This document shows positions 8,470-16,719 of a stretch of 64,000 bases of DNA, piece by piece. A program made the translations under genes and the position numbers. The notes under the pieces were generated by a model. That model did not search any database, was not told where the DNA came from, and was given only the letters and a program-made list of their open reading frames with translations. The stretch is from positions 1-64,000 of the forward strand of contig JAUIAV010000011.1 in NCBI GenBank assembly GCA_030425195.1. Reading direction: 5' to 3'. The number at the start of each line of letters is the position of its first letter. Position 1 is the first letter of the stretch. Source of the DNA: Gammaproteobacteria bacterium (GTDB taxonomy: Bacteria > Pseudomonadota > Gammaproteobacteria > Pseudomonadales > Azotimanducaceae).

Positions 8470-9399
8470 CTAGGCCATCAACGGGTTGAATCTGACTTTC
8501 TCGGGAATGTCCTCGGCGCCGGGCACGCCGCGGGCGACCATGAACGGCTTGAGCGCCTCCATGGCCTTGGGTTCGTCCCAGTGCGGGATGCCCGGGTACA
8601 GGTGATGAATCACGTGGGTCTGCATGGACTGATCCAGGTAGCGGGGCAGACGGATCTGCCAGAACCGTGTGTCCCTGTATCTGCCGGTGACTTCCATGGG
8701 GTGGTGCGGCAGCCAGGAGAAGTAGACGGCCAGGTAGGATAGGGCGATTTTCGACGGCAGCCACCAGAGCAGCAGAGTTTCCAGTGGGAAGAAAAAGACC
8801 ATCACCAGCTGGATGAGCTTGAGCGCCTTCTGCACGGGAACGCCTCGCTTGAGACCGGCGAGAAAAGCCGGGTCGCGTTCCGCGTGGCGGGAGACCGCGT
8901 CCTTCTGTTCGCCGGCCGCGTAGCCCCCGCGATGCACGTTCAGAGCGGCGTTCCACCAGTGCCTGCCGCGCGTGCCGTAATCCACGTCGAGCTCCGGGTC
9001 GTTGGTGTAGGCGTGGTGCTTCATGTGCGTCACCCGCAACACCTCGTGGGACTGGGCCAGCGGTATGAGCGTGATGTGTCCGACCAGCGGGTCCAGCCAC
9101 TTCCACCGCTTGTTGCGGCCGGAGATATTGCCGTGCTGACCTTCATGCGACGGCAGATAGGCCAGGCCGGCGCAGAGGGTGGCGACCAGAAAGCCTGCCC
9201 AGAGGGGCAGAGCGCCGCTGAGGACGAGCCCCCAGTTCACCAGCCAGACCACACACTGGCCGATGCCGATAACGATGGACTCCCACTGGATCCGGCCCAT
9301 GAATCGGCGGGCCACCGCCCGTTCGGCCTCGATCGAGAGGTCGGGTCCGTCCGCGTCTGCCGCCGCTTCCGATTCGATCTGCTCGGGTACTGCGTTCAC
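8470..9399 (-). CDS. Fatty-acid-desaturase-superfamily di-iron enzyme
   Basis: A 309-residue integral membrane di-iron protein. Three histidine boxes are present: HEGQH (85-89), HMKHH (125-129) and HVIHH (262-266), plus an extra HH at 232-233 before the last membrane-proximal segment. Hydrophobic spans lie at about 42-82 and 194-228. The box spacing fits the desaturase/beta-carotene-hydroxylase superfamily; it lacks the distinctive AlkB alkane-hydroxylase boxes. It may desaturate or hydroxylate a fatty acyl, sterol-like or carotenoid-like lipid. Its start overlaps the small membrane protein gene by 4 bases (ATGA), and the Rieske gene follows after 10 bases, so all three probably act on one hydrophobic substrate. 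Confidence 0.88.
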   Translation of the reverse strand: MNAVPEQIESEAAADADGPDLSIEAERAVARRFMGRIQWESIVIGIGQCVVWLVNWGLVLSGALPLWAGFLVATLCAGLAYLPSHEGQHGNISGRNKRWKWLDPLVGHITLIPLAQSHEVLRVTHMKHHAYTNDPELDVDYGTRGRHWWNAALNVHRGGYAAGEQKDAVSRHAERDPAFLAGLKRGVPVQKALKLIQLVMVFFFPLETLLLWWLPSKIALSYLAVYFSWLPHHPMEVTGRYRDTRFWQIRLPRYLDQSMQTHVIHHLYPGIPHWDEPKAMEALKPFMVARGVPGAEDIPEKVRFNPLMA

Positions 9400-9611
9400 A
9401 GCCAGGTGCCCCGCGCCCTGGCGAATGCGCCCAGGGCGAAGCCCGTGGCGTACGCGGCCCAGGCGATGAGGGCAGGATCAGCGGCCGGTAGTATCTGTGA
9501 AGCCATGGCGTTGATCACGCTGCCCCAGAAAATGAGGCCGAACCAGATCATGCCCCATTCGCTGGAGTGACGGATGCCGGCACCGACCATGCGGCGAAGT
9601 GTCGCGCCCAT
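9396..9611 (-). CDS. Small membrane protein of the desaturase/Rieske operon
   Basis: A 71-residue protein with two predicted membrane spans (about 20-36 and 44-63) and an Arg-rich C terminus (ARARGTWL). It begins after an AGGAGAGGAAGG ribosome site and ends with a 4-base overlap into the desaturase-like gene. It is the first gene behind a consensus promoter. I do not recognise a family; size and position suggest an accessory or anchoring subunit for the desaturase-like enzyme, but no sequence motif proves this. Confidence 0.72.
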   Translation of the reverse strand: MGATLRRMVGAGIRHSSEWGMIWFGLIFWGSVINAMASQILPAADPALIAWAAYATGFALGAFARARGTWL

Positions 9612-9634
9612 TGAAAAACCTTCCTCTCCTGGAA

Positions 9635-9677
9635 GTAGACAGAGCCTACATTAAATTGCCATGTAGACTCTGTCAAC
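9635..9677. promoter_or_regulatory. Divergent TetR-type operator (inverted repeat)
   Basis: Two 17-base arms, GTAGACAGAGCCTACAT and ATGTAGACTCTGTCAAC, are inverted repeats matching at 15 of 17 positions around a 9-base AT-rich spacer. They cover the consensus promoter of the minus-strand operon. A weaker plus-strand promoter (TTGCCA, 17 bases, TAAACT) for the TetR gene overlaps the same element. A TetR that represses both directions is the straightforward reading. Confidence 0.7.
9648..9676 (-). promoter_or_regulatory. Sigma-70 promoter of the desaturase/Rieske operon
   Basis: On the minus strand a perfect -35 TTGACA is followed after exactly 17 bases by TAATGT as -10. The predicted start of transcription is about 30 bases before the ATG of the 71-residue membrane protein. 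Both hexamers lie within the arms of the inverted repeat described separately, so regulator binding would block the promoter. Confidence 0.7.
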
Positions 9678-9707
9678 ATAAACTACCCGTTTACCAGTGG
9701 GAGCCTC

Positions 9708-10367
9708 ATCATCAACGCCGTCGTCGATCCGAAAGCAACGAACAGTAAGGGCGACCGTTACCATCACGGCGATCTCCGGCAGGCGCTGATCGCGCGGGCG
9801 GCGGAGGTCATCGGGCTGGAAGGCATCGAAGCGCTCACCCTGAGAGGTCTGGCGCGGGATCTGGGGGTTTCTCACGCCGCCCCCAACCGGCATTTCCGGA
9901 CCAAGGCGGATCTGCTCGCGGCACTGGCGGCGGAAGGCTATGCGGCACTCCGCCAGGCAACCCTGGCGGCGGCCGAAGCGGGCGGCGACGATCCCTGGGT
10001 CCGGCTGAATTACATGGGGCGCGGCTTTCTGCGCTGGGCGTTCGAGAATCCGGCGAGCTTCCACGCCATCACGCACCCGGACGTCGAGCGCTATGCGGAT
10101 GCGGAGCTGCGTGCAGAGACGATGAGCTTCGAGACGGTGGTCCACGAGGCCATCGCCGCGACCCAGGCGGATGGCCGGCATCCCGATGTGGACGCCAACG
10201 TGCTCGCTTACTTCACCAATTCGGTGCCGTTCGGGGTGGCCATGATGCTCCGGTCGGGCGTTTTTCAGAGGACCATGAACATTGAAGACCGTGAGGCGTT
10301 CATTGCGGACGTCATCGAACTGGTCTGTCCGATCGCCGGCCGCGCCGGTGGTCAGTCACTCCGGTAA
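9708..10367 (+). CDS. TetR-family regulator with unclear start codon
   Basis: The frame encodes a complete TetR-type HTH (GDRYHHGDLRQALI, then EALTLRGLARDLGVSHAAPNRHF) followed by a ligand-binding domain. There is no ATG, GTG or TTG in frame between the preceding stop at 9636 and the HTH; the first ATG, at 10014, would remove the DNA-binding domain. The coordinate used is an ATC after GGGAG, giving 219 residues; an ATA at 9678 or a sequencing frameshift after GTG 9697 are alternatives. It is divergent from the desaturase/Rieske operon with the operator in between, so it is the obvious repressor. Its stop overlaps the convergent monooxygenase gene by 16 bases. Confidence 0.75.
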   Translation: MINAVVDPKATNSKGDRYHHGDLRQALIARAAEVIGLEGIEALTLRGLARDLGVSHAAPNRHFRTKADLLAALAAEGYAALRQATLAAAEAGGDDPWVRLNYMGRGFLRWAFENPASFHAITHPDVERYADAELRAETMSFETVVHEAIAATQADGRHPDVDANVLAYFTNSVPFGVAMMLRSGVFQRTMNIEDREAFIADVIELVCPIAGRAGGQSLR

Positions 10368-11698
10368 CCGGCACCCGGGTGTGTGGCGCTCAGTCTGTCC
10401 CCTGCACCGAACAGCTTCTGGCGTAGCGAGCCGGGTTCGTAACCCGATCTGAGCCTGCCGCGCCGCTTGAGCTCCGGAACCACCAGTCTCACGAAATCTT
10501 CGAAGCACTCGGGCATTACCGTGTAGGCCAGATTGAAACCATCCACGCCGGACTCGTCCTGCCACGCTTCCAGTGCGTCGGCCACGCTGGCGGGCGAGCC
10601 GGTAATCACGCTCGCCGCCCCGCCAATGCCCAGCGCCTCGCCCCATTCCCGCACGGTACGGCTTCCGAGTCCGCGCATGGCGCTCTGAATGGCCTGGCTT
10701 TCCACGTTTTCCGCGCGCTCGTCCAGACCGTAAGCGCCGAGGTCGATACCCGTCCAGCCCGACATCAGCGCCAGCGATCCTTCCGGCAGTACGAAGCGGC
10801 GGTAGTCCTCGAGCTTGCGCTGCGCGGCAGCGTCCGTCTCGTCGGCAACCACGGACAGCAGGGCGAAGATCTTGACGTCCTCTCCGCGCCGGCCGTGCTC
10901 TGCCGCCGCCGTCTTCAGATCTGTCACCATCGATCTGGCAGCCGCCGGGGTGGAGGCGCCGATGAACACGCACTCCGCGTGCCGGCCGGCGAAAGTCTGC
11001 CCGCGTGGCGACGCGCCAGCCTGAAAGATAACCGGCGTACGCTGAGGCGACGGCTCGCACAGGTGGATCGCATCCAGTTGAAAGTAGGGCCCCTCGTGAT
11101 GCACACGGTGAACGCGGGCAGGATCGGCAAACACCCCCGACTCGCGGTCGAAGATCACAGCGTCGTCCTGCCAGCTGCCTTCCCAGAGCTTGTAGACCAG
11201 CGTCATGTAGTCATCGGCGATGTCGTATCGGGTGTCGTGTTCCACCTGCCGGCGGCGGCCGGCACCGCGTGCGGCGCTGTCCAGATAGCCGGTCACCACA
11301 TTCCAGGCCAGCCTGCCGTCGGTGAGATGGTCGAGTGTGGAAATCCGGCGGGCGAAGGCATATGGGGGTTCGTAGGGAATCGCCCCCGTGATCCCGAATC
11401 CGAGATGGTCGGTCACCGTGGCCATGGCCGACACCAGGGAAAACGGATCGTTTGCGGGGATCTGCATGGCGCTGCGCAGGGCCGCATCCGGTGAGTTCCC
11501 GTAGACGTCGTACACGCCGGTGACATCCGCAAGAAACAGCCCGTCGAAGCATCCGGCCTCCAGCGTCCGGGCCAGGCTCAGCCAGTAGTCGAGCCGCCGG
11601 TAGTCCCTCGAGCGGTCCCGTGGATGCCGCCAGAGCCCGCTGGACTGATGGGCTACGCAGTTCATCGCGAACGCGTTGAGGAGCATGGGTCGGGTCAT
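10352..11698 (-). CDS. Luciferase-like FMN monooxygenase (NtaA/DmoA type)
   Basis: A 448-residue flavin-dependent monooxygenase of the NtaA/SnaA/DszA group, which uses reduced FMN delivered by a separate reductase. The N-terminal MTRPMLLNAFAMN, the SGLWRHPRD and DYWLSLARTLE segments, and WNVVTGY (about residue 140) are family hallmarks; QAGASPRGQTFAGRHAE is the usual flavin-site helix. The ATG used has GAGG upstream; the longer frame before it overlaps the PPK2 gene and is not supported. Known relatives oxidise nitrilotriacetate, dimethyl sulfide or dibenzothiophene sulfone; the substrate here is not predictable. It follows PPK2 by 11 bases. Confidence 0.88.
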   Translation of the reverse strand: MTRPMLLNAFAMNCVAHQSSGLWRHPRDRSRDYRRLDYWLSLARTLEAGCFDGLFLADVTGVYDVYGNSPDAALRSAMQIPANDPFSLVSAMATVTDHLGFGITGAIPYEPPYAFARRISTLDHLTDGRLAWNVVTGYLDSAARGAGRRRQVEHDTRYDIADDYMTLVYKLWEGSWQDDAVIFDRESGVFADPARVHRVHHEGPYFQLDAIHLCEPSPQRTPVIFQAGASPRGQTFAGRHAECVFIGASTPAAARSMVTDLKTAAAEHGRRGEDVKIFALLSVVADETDAAAQRKLEDYRRFVLPEGSLALMSGWTGIDLGAYGLDERAENVESQAIQSAMRGLGSRTVREWGEALGIGGAASVITGSPASVADALEAWQDESGVDGFNLAYTVMPECFEDFVRLVVPELKRRGRLRSGYEPGSLRQKLFGAGDRLSATHPGAGYRSD

Positions 11699-11709
11699 GG
11701 TCGAACGCC

Positions 11710-12627
11710 TCAGTAACGCTCCGGCACGTACAGCTCGCTGGGCAGCGTCTGCCTGTCGTAGTCCGGATTGAAGACCCGTTCCGGCAGCTCGATGGTCTCG
11801 GAGGGCACCTCTTCGTAGGGGATCTGATCGAGCAGGTGGGCGATGCAGTTCAGCCGTGCCTTTTTCTTGTCGTTGCCCTCGACGATGAACCAGGGAGCCT
11901 CGGGAATGTTCGTTCGCGCAAAGGTGATCTCTTTCGCCTTGGTGTACTCCTCCCATCGGACCCGGGACTCCAGATCCATGGGCGACAGCTTCCACTGCTT
12001 CAACGGATCGTAGATGCGCATCAGGAACCGCAGCTGCTGCTCCTCGTCCGTGATCGAGAACCAGTACTTCAGCACCGTGATGCCGGAGCGGACCAGCATG
12101 CGCTCGAATTCCGGGACGTCGTTGAGAAACTGCTCCACCTGATCAGGTGTGGCGAATCCCATCACCCGCTCCACACCGGAGCGGTTGTACCAGGAGCGGT
12201 CGAACAGCACGATCTCACCGGCGGCCGGCAGGTGTGGGACGTAGCGCTGGAAGTACCACTGAGTCTTTTCCCGCTCGTTGGGGGCCGGCAGGGCAACGGT
12301 ACGGACGATCCGGGGGTTCAGCCGCTGAGTGATCCGTTTGATGACGCCGCCTTTGCCGGCCGCGTCCCTCCCTTCGAAGATCACCACGATTTTCGCACCC
12401 GTGTGGACGACCCACTCCTGCAGCTTGATGAGCTCTGACTGAAGCACGAGCAATGCACGGAAATAGTCATGCCGGTCCATGCCCGGCGGGCGGGCCTTCC
12501 GGTAGATCTTCCGGACTTCCGTGGATAAGTGGGGATCCGACATCTCGAGCTCATAGTCCTCGTCCAGGCTGTCGGCGATTTCGGCCTCGAGCCAGCTCAT
12601 GGCATCGTCGATTTCGTCGGAATCCAT
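11710..12627 (-). CDS. ppk2: Polyphosphate kinase 2
   Basis: A 305-residue class-I-like PPK2, which transfers phosphate between polyphosphate and nucleoside phosphates. The Walker A loop is GRDAAGKGG (86-94), followed by NPRIVRTVALPAPNE and the Walker B/lid region FDRSWYNRSGVERV (142-155), all diagnostic of the family. The acidic N terminus (first 35 residues) is a normal extension. It functions in phosphate storage and energy charge in the cytoplasm. It is transcribed with the downstream luciferase-like gene, but no functional link is evident. Confidence 0.93.
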   Translation of the reverse strand: MDSDEIDDAMSWLEAEIADSLDEDYELEMSDPHLSTEVRKIYRKARPPGMDRHDYFRALLVLQSELIKLQEWVVHTGAKIVVIFEGRDAAGKGGVIKRITQRLNPRIVRTVALPAPNEREKTQWYFQRYVPHLPAAGEIVLFDRSWYNRSGVERVMGFATPDQVEQFLNDVPEFERMLVRSGITVLKYWFSITDEEQQLRFLMRIYDPLKQWKLSPMDLESRVRWEEYTKAKEITFARTNIPEAPWFIVEGNDKKKARLNCIAHLLDQIPYEEVPSETIELPERVFNPDYDRQTLPSELYVPERY

Positions 12628-12804
12628 AGGCCTGTGTCCTGTTGGGGCAGATCAAGATGATGCGGATCAAGGTACGCATCGTCCACATGGATAAACTCAA
12701 CGAAGAGTCGGCTCCGGTCATGAAGCTTCCTTGACCTCCCTCGGAGGCTGAGAAACCATGTGCCTGAGGGGATTCAGGTGAAGGTCCGGACGGAGGGGTC
12801 GGCA

Positions 12805-14613
12805 GTGAATGGGACAGTAGAGAAGAAGGCGATCGACAAGGAAGCGCTCAGACAGAAATACATGGAAGAGCGGAACAAGCGGCTTCGTCCGGACGGCAAC
12901 GCCCAGTACGTTCGGATCGAGGATCAGCTGTCACACTATCTGGATGATCCCTACGTCGAGTTCAAGGAACGCGCCCCGAAATCCGACCATGTGACCGTGG
13001 CCTTCATCGGTGGCGGTTATGCCGGCCTGGTGACGGGGGCGAGGCTCGCAGAGCAGGGTGTGACGGACGTCCGCATCATCGAGAAGGGCGGCGACTTCGG
13101 CGGTACCTGGTACTGGAACCGCTATCCCGGCGCCATGTGCGATACGGCCTCCTTCATCTATATGCCGCTCCTGGAAGAAACCGGTCACATGCCCACGGAG
13201 AAGTATGCGCATGCGCCGGAGATCCTCGAGCACTGCCGGCGCATCGGCAACCAGTATGGTCTTTACGACAACGCGCTCTTCCATACTCAGGTGAAGACGC
13301 TCAGATGGGACGGGGAGGCCAGGGTCTGGCGGATCACCACGGACCGGGGCGACGATTTCACCGCACAGTTCGTGGCCATGGGAACGGGGCCGCTGCACGT
13401 TCCCAAGCTGCCCGGCGTGCCTGGAATCGAAGATTTCAAAGGACATTCGTTCCACACCAGCCGCTGGGACTACGACTACACCGGCGGTGATGAGAACGGC
13501 GCTCCGCTTTCGAAGCTGGCCGACAAGCGGGTGGCGCTGATCGGTACCGGCGCAACCGCCGTCCAGTGCATTCCGCACCTGGCGAGCGCCTGCAGAACCT
13601 TCTACGTCTGTCAGCGCACGCCGTCCTCCGTGGACGTACGCGACAACGTGAAGACGGATCCGGACTGGTTCAGGGAAATGGCCACGCCAGGCTGGCAGCA
13701 GCGCTGGATGGAGAATTTCACCCTGAACCAGACCGGCGGTGACGCCCAGGAGGACCTGGTTCAGGACGGCTGGACGGATCTCTCGCGTCGGATTCGATCG
13801 AAGATCAACGAGCTGCCGGAAGCCGACCGTGGCAATCCGCTGAAGATGCTCGAAGCCTACGAGGACTCGGATTTCGAGAAGATGGAGGAAATCCGGGACC
13901 GGATCGATTCCGTGGTCGAGGACGGGGAGACGGCCTACAGGCTCAAGGCCTGGTATCGCCAGCTCTGCAAACGACCGTGCTTCCACGATGAATATCTGGA
14001 CGCCTTCAATGAGCCCTCCACCGTGCTCCTCGACACGGACGGCAAAGGCGTGGAACGGATCACGGAGAAAGGCGTGGTGGTCGGCGGCAGGGAATACGAG
14101 GTGGACTGCATCATCTACGGGACCGGATTCGAAGTGGGCACGGAGCTCGCGCACCGGGCCGGTTTCGAGACCGTCGGCCGCGACGGCATCACCCTCACCG
14201 ACTACTGGAAGGACGGCATGCGGACCAAGCACGGCATCAACGTGCACGGATTCCCGAACGCCTTCTGGGTGCAGCCGACTCAGGGCGCGAACCTGATCTC
14301 GAACATTCCGCACAACATCGTCGAATCCGGCATGACCATCGCCATGATGATCCGGCACGCGCTGGATGGGGGCTATCAGACGGTGGAGGTCACCGAAGAC
14401 GCGGAAGACGCCTGGCTTGAGCTTCTCAAGACCGGTCCCGGTATGATGCTGGGGTCTCCGGACTGCACGCCCGGCTACTACAACAACGAGGGTCAGCCGA
14501 TCCCGGAGGCGGCGAAGATGAACGTGGGTTACCCGGCCGGGGCGACCGCGTACTTCAGATACATCAAAGCGTGGCGGGAAAGCGGCGACTTCGAGGGCAT
14601 TGAGTTCGCCTGA
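12805..14613 (+). CDS. Baeyer-Villiger-type flavin monooxygenase (paralogue 1)
   Basis: An FAD/NADPH monooxygenase predicted to convert a ketone to an ester or lactone. The FAD motif is FIGGGYAGL, the BVMO fingerprint FKGHSFHTSRWD (about residues 211-222 from this start) is complete, and the NADPH motif IGTGATAVQ follows. The long N-terminal extension (DKEALRQKYMEERNKRL) groups it with the hydroxyacetophenone/cyclododecanone-like branch and with the third BVMO of this window. I chose the GTG preceded by GGAGGGG six bases upstream, giving 602 residues; a GTG at 12760 (617 residues) is possible. It opens the plus-strand run that continues through the Rieske dioxygenase to the acyl-CoA dehydrogenase. 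Confidence 0.9.
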   Translation: MNGTVEKKAIDKEALRQKYMEERNKRLRPDGNAQYVRIEDQLSHYLDDPYVEFKERAPKSDHVTVAFIGGGYAGLVTGARLAEQGVTDVRIIEKGGDFGGTWYWNRYPGAMCDTASFIYMPLLEETGHMPTEKYAHAPEILEHCRRIGNQYGLYDNALFHTQVKTLRWDGEARVWRITTDRGDDFTAQFVAMGTGPLHVPKLPGVPGIEDFKGHSFHTSRWDYDYTGGDENGAPLSKLADKRVALIGTGATAVQCIPHLASACRTFYVCQRTPSSVDVRDNVKTDPDWFREMATPGWQQRWMENFTLNQTGGDAQEDLVQDGWTDLSRRIRSKINELPEADRGNPLKMLEAYEDSDFEKMEEIRDRIDSVVEDGETAYRLKAWYRQLCKRPCFHDEYLDAFNEPSTVLLDTDGKGVERITEKGVVVGGREYEVDCIIYGTGFEVGTELAHRAGFETVGRDGITLTDYWKDGMRTKHGINVHGFPNAFWVQPTQGANLISNIPHNIVESGMTIAMMIRHALDGGYQTVEVTEDAEDAWLELLKTGPGMMLGSPDCTPGYYNNEGQPIPEAAKMNVGYPAGATAYFRYIKAWRESGDFEGIEFA

Positions 14614-14651
14614 GCGGCTCCGCGATCCCGGACACTGGAAGGAGAATAGGG

Positions 14652-15338
14652 ATGTTTCGAATGAGGAACCTGGCACTCGGGCTGCTGCTGAGTCTGCCGG
14701 TCTGTGTGCAGGCGGCTGAAAACGAGCTGGGCTGGACGCTCGATTCCGCGCTCAAGCAGGTGGAACGGCAGAGCAAGGACTTCGCATCGCTGCTGGCGGA
14801 GGTGAGTGCCGTGAGCAAAGCCGCCGACGGTTCGGTCAGCAGCGAGTTGAGCGGTCGGCTCTACATGAACAAGGACGGCGACTACCGCGTGCAGGTGGAC
14901 GACGACAGCGGGCGGGTAATGCTGGTCACCCGTAATGAGGTGCAGGAGTACGATCCGGCGCAGCAGACTGTGGAGCGCTACAGTCTCTCCAAGCACAAGG
15001 ACCGCATGGAGCCCTATGCGCGTCTCGGATTCACCACCACGGGAAAGGATCTGAAGGACGACTACCTGGTCACCATGCTCGGGGAAGACAGCATCCGCGG
15101 TGAGCGGGTGCTGCTGCTGGAGCTCACTCCGAAGCGGGACAGTGAACGTCAGGTCGTCAGCCGCGTGACTCTGTGGATCAATCAGGCCAGCTGGATGCCC
15201 ATGCGCCAGACCATCGAGGAAGTCCAGAACGGCGAGACGCTGACCATCGACTATCAGGGGGCCGCGAGGAATCTCAATCTGAATCCGGACTTCTTCAGGT
15301 CGGACTGGCCGCGGGGCACGAAACGGGTAACTCGCTAG
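14652..15338 (+). CDS. LolA-like outer-membrane lipoprotein-sorting-type protein
   Basis: A 228-residue periplasmic protein with a clear Sec signal peptide (about residues 1-21, cleavage near VQAAE) and an unclosed beta-barrel pattern typical of the LolA/LolB fold (strands around GRLYMNKDGDYRV, VMLVTRNEVQEYDP, SRVTLWINQASWMP, TLTIDYQG). It lacks other domains. The ATG has GGAAGGAG upstream. Relatives of this type in hydrocarbon- and sterol-using bacteria often accompany RND exporters; here it stands alone between the BVMO (38 bases) and the Rieske dioxygenase (40 bases). A role in carrying a hydrophobic substrate or lipoprotein across the periplasm is inference. Confidence 0.75.
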   Translation: MFRMRNLALGLLLSLPVCVQAAENELGWTLDSALKQVERQSKDFASLLAEVSAVSKAADGSVSSELSGRLYMNKDGDYRVQVDDDSGRVMLVTRNEVQEYDPAQQTVERYSLSKHKDRMEPYARLGFTTTGKDLKDDYLVTMLGEDSIRGERVLLLELTPKRDSERQVVSRVTLWINQASWMPMRQTIEEVQNGETLTIDYQGAARNLNLNPDFFRSDWPRGTKRVTR

Positions 15339-15378
15339 ACCGAAGCACGTTCACATCAGCGTCGGGGGAGGAGCGCAC

Positions 15379-16719
15379 ATGGCGGAATCGTTGATCGCAA
15401 CGGGCAGAGCGCCGTGGTTCGACGTTGAGCACGGTGTGCTCGACCGGCGGATCTACACGGATCCCGACATCTATGCCGAGGAACTCGAGAAGATCTTCGC
15501 CCGGGCCTGGAACTTCGTGTGCCACGAGACTCAGATTCCCGACCCCGGCGACTTCTTCATGAACTACATCGGCGAGGACGAGGTGATCGTCGTCCGCGAC
15601 CGGAGTGGAGCGATCCAGGTGCTGCTGAACTCCTGCCCGCACCGGGGCAATACGGTCTGCCGGGCGGAGCAGGGCCACACCAACAGTTTTCTCTGCTCCT
15701 ATCACGGCTGGAATTTCGATCTGACCGGCGGGCTGATCGGCATGCCCGGCGAAGATACCTTCTACCGCAACGACGTGGACAAATCGGAGTGGGGCCTCGG
15801 CAGGGCGGCACAGGTCGCCAGCTACAAAGGCTTCGTGTTCGCGACTCTGGACCCCGAAGCGCCCCCGCTCGAGGACTACCTCGGCTGGGTAGGACGGCTC
15901 GGCATCGATACCCTGGCGACACACGGTGATCTGGTGGCCGTGGATGGCGTGGTGAAGAACCGCATCAAGTGCAACTGGAAGCTGGCGGTAGACAACCTCT
16001 ACGACTGGTACCACGTGAAAATCAGCCACGGCTCGGCGCTGCGTGCAGGTCTGCTGACCGACGAGGCCATGGCGCCGATGGATCAGATGGTCATTCTCGG
16101 CGAGTACGGGCACGGCATCGGCGGGCCGGGCATGAGCGAGGAACAGCAGGCCGAGTTCGACGCACGCATGGCCTCGGGGAAGGGCGAGCCGCAATGGTAT
16201 GACCTGCAGGCGCAGCGCCGGCTGGATCCGGCGGTGCGCGAAACCCTCGGGCCGATCGGCACCCGCTGCCTCGGCCATCCCAATATATTTCCGAATCTCT
16301 GGATCGCGCTGACCCGCCAGGTCTGCCTCCGGATTCCCCGCGGACCCTTTGAGACGGAGCTCTGGTGGTTCACCTTCATGCCGAAGGACATCTCCGAGGA
16401 GGAGCGTCGGCACACCATGTTCATGGCGAACCATGTGTTCGGACCGGCAGGACTTCTCGAGCAGGACGATGGCGAGAACTGGAGTCACTCCACCCGCGGT
16501 GCCCGCGGCACGGTGACCCGGCGCCAGCCGCTCAATTTCAGCATGGGCCGGGGCCACGACCGGGTGGAGGACGACGCTTCCGGGCAGCACCGGATCGAAA
16601 CGGTGGTGAACGAGCACGGCCAGCGCTGGACCTATCAGGCCTGGCAGGAATGGATGCTCGCGGACAACTGGCAGGAACTGATCGCGAACCACAGCATGCC
16701 GCCCAAGGGCGTGGTCTGA
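15379..16719 (+). CDS. Aromatic ring-hydroxylating dioxygenase, large (alpha) subunit
   Basis: A 446-residue Rieske dioxygenase alpha subunit, predicted to make a cis-dihydrodiol from an aromatic or similar ring. Rieske ligands are C86/H88 (SCPHRG) and C106/H109 (CSYHGW). The active-site motif VDNLYDWYHVKISH provides bridging D209 and iron ligands H212 and H217; EQDDGENW near residue 369 is typical of the toluene/biphenyl/naphthalene group and holds the distal carboxylate ligand. The beta-subunit gene follows with overlapping stop/start (TGATG), then a dihydrodiol-dehydrogenase-like SDR. Ferredoxin and reductase genes are absent from the window. Confidence 0.93.
   Translation: MAESLIATGRAPWFDVEHGVLDRRIYTDPDIYAEELEKIFARAWNFVCHETQIPDPGDFFMNYIGEDEVIVVRDRSGAIQVLLNSCPHRGNTVCRAEQGHTNSFLCSYHGWNFDLTGGLIGMPGEDTFYRNDVDKSEWGLGRAAQVASYKGFVFATLDPEAPPLEDYLGWVGRLGIDTLATHGDLVAVDGVVKNRIKCNWKLAVDNLYDWYHVKISHGSALRAGLLTDEAMAPMDQMVILGEYGHGIGGPGMSEEQQAEFDARMASGKGEPQWYDLQAQRRLDPAVRETLGPIGTRCLGHPNIFPNLWIALTRQVCLRIPRGPFETELWWFTFMPKDISEEERRHTMFMANHVFGPAGLLEQDDGENWSHSTRGARGTVTRRQPLNFSMGRGHDRVEDDASGQHRIETVVNEHGQRWTYQAWQEWMLADNWQELIANHSMPPKGVV

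Noticed and set aside
8470-9399. AlkB-type alkane 1-monooxygenase
   Set aside because: Three histidine boxes are present, but spacing and the HEGQH/HVIHHLYPG forms fit the desaturase/carotene-hydroxylase group; the AlkB HYG motif and fourth box are missing.
12640-12740. 25-codon frame (MMRIKVRIVHMDK...) before the first BVMO
   Set aside because: No proper ribosome site and no unusual composition; probably leader sequence.
12931-14676. 581-codon minus-strand frame opposite the first BVMO
   Set aside because: No domain; lies antisense to a gene with full FAD, BVMO and NADPH motifs. The same holds for the plus-strand frame at 58844-60586 opposite the third BVMO.
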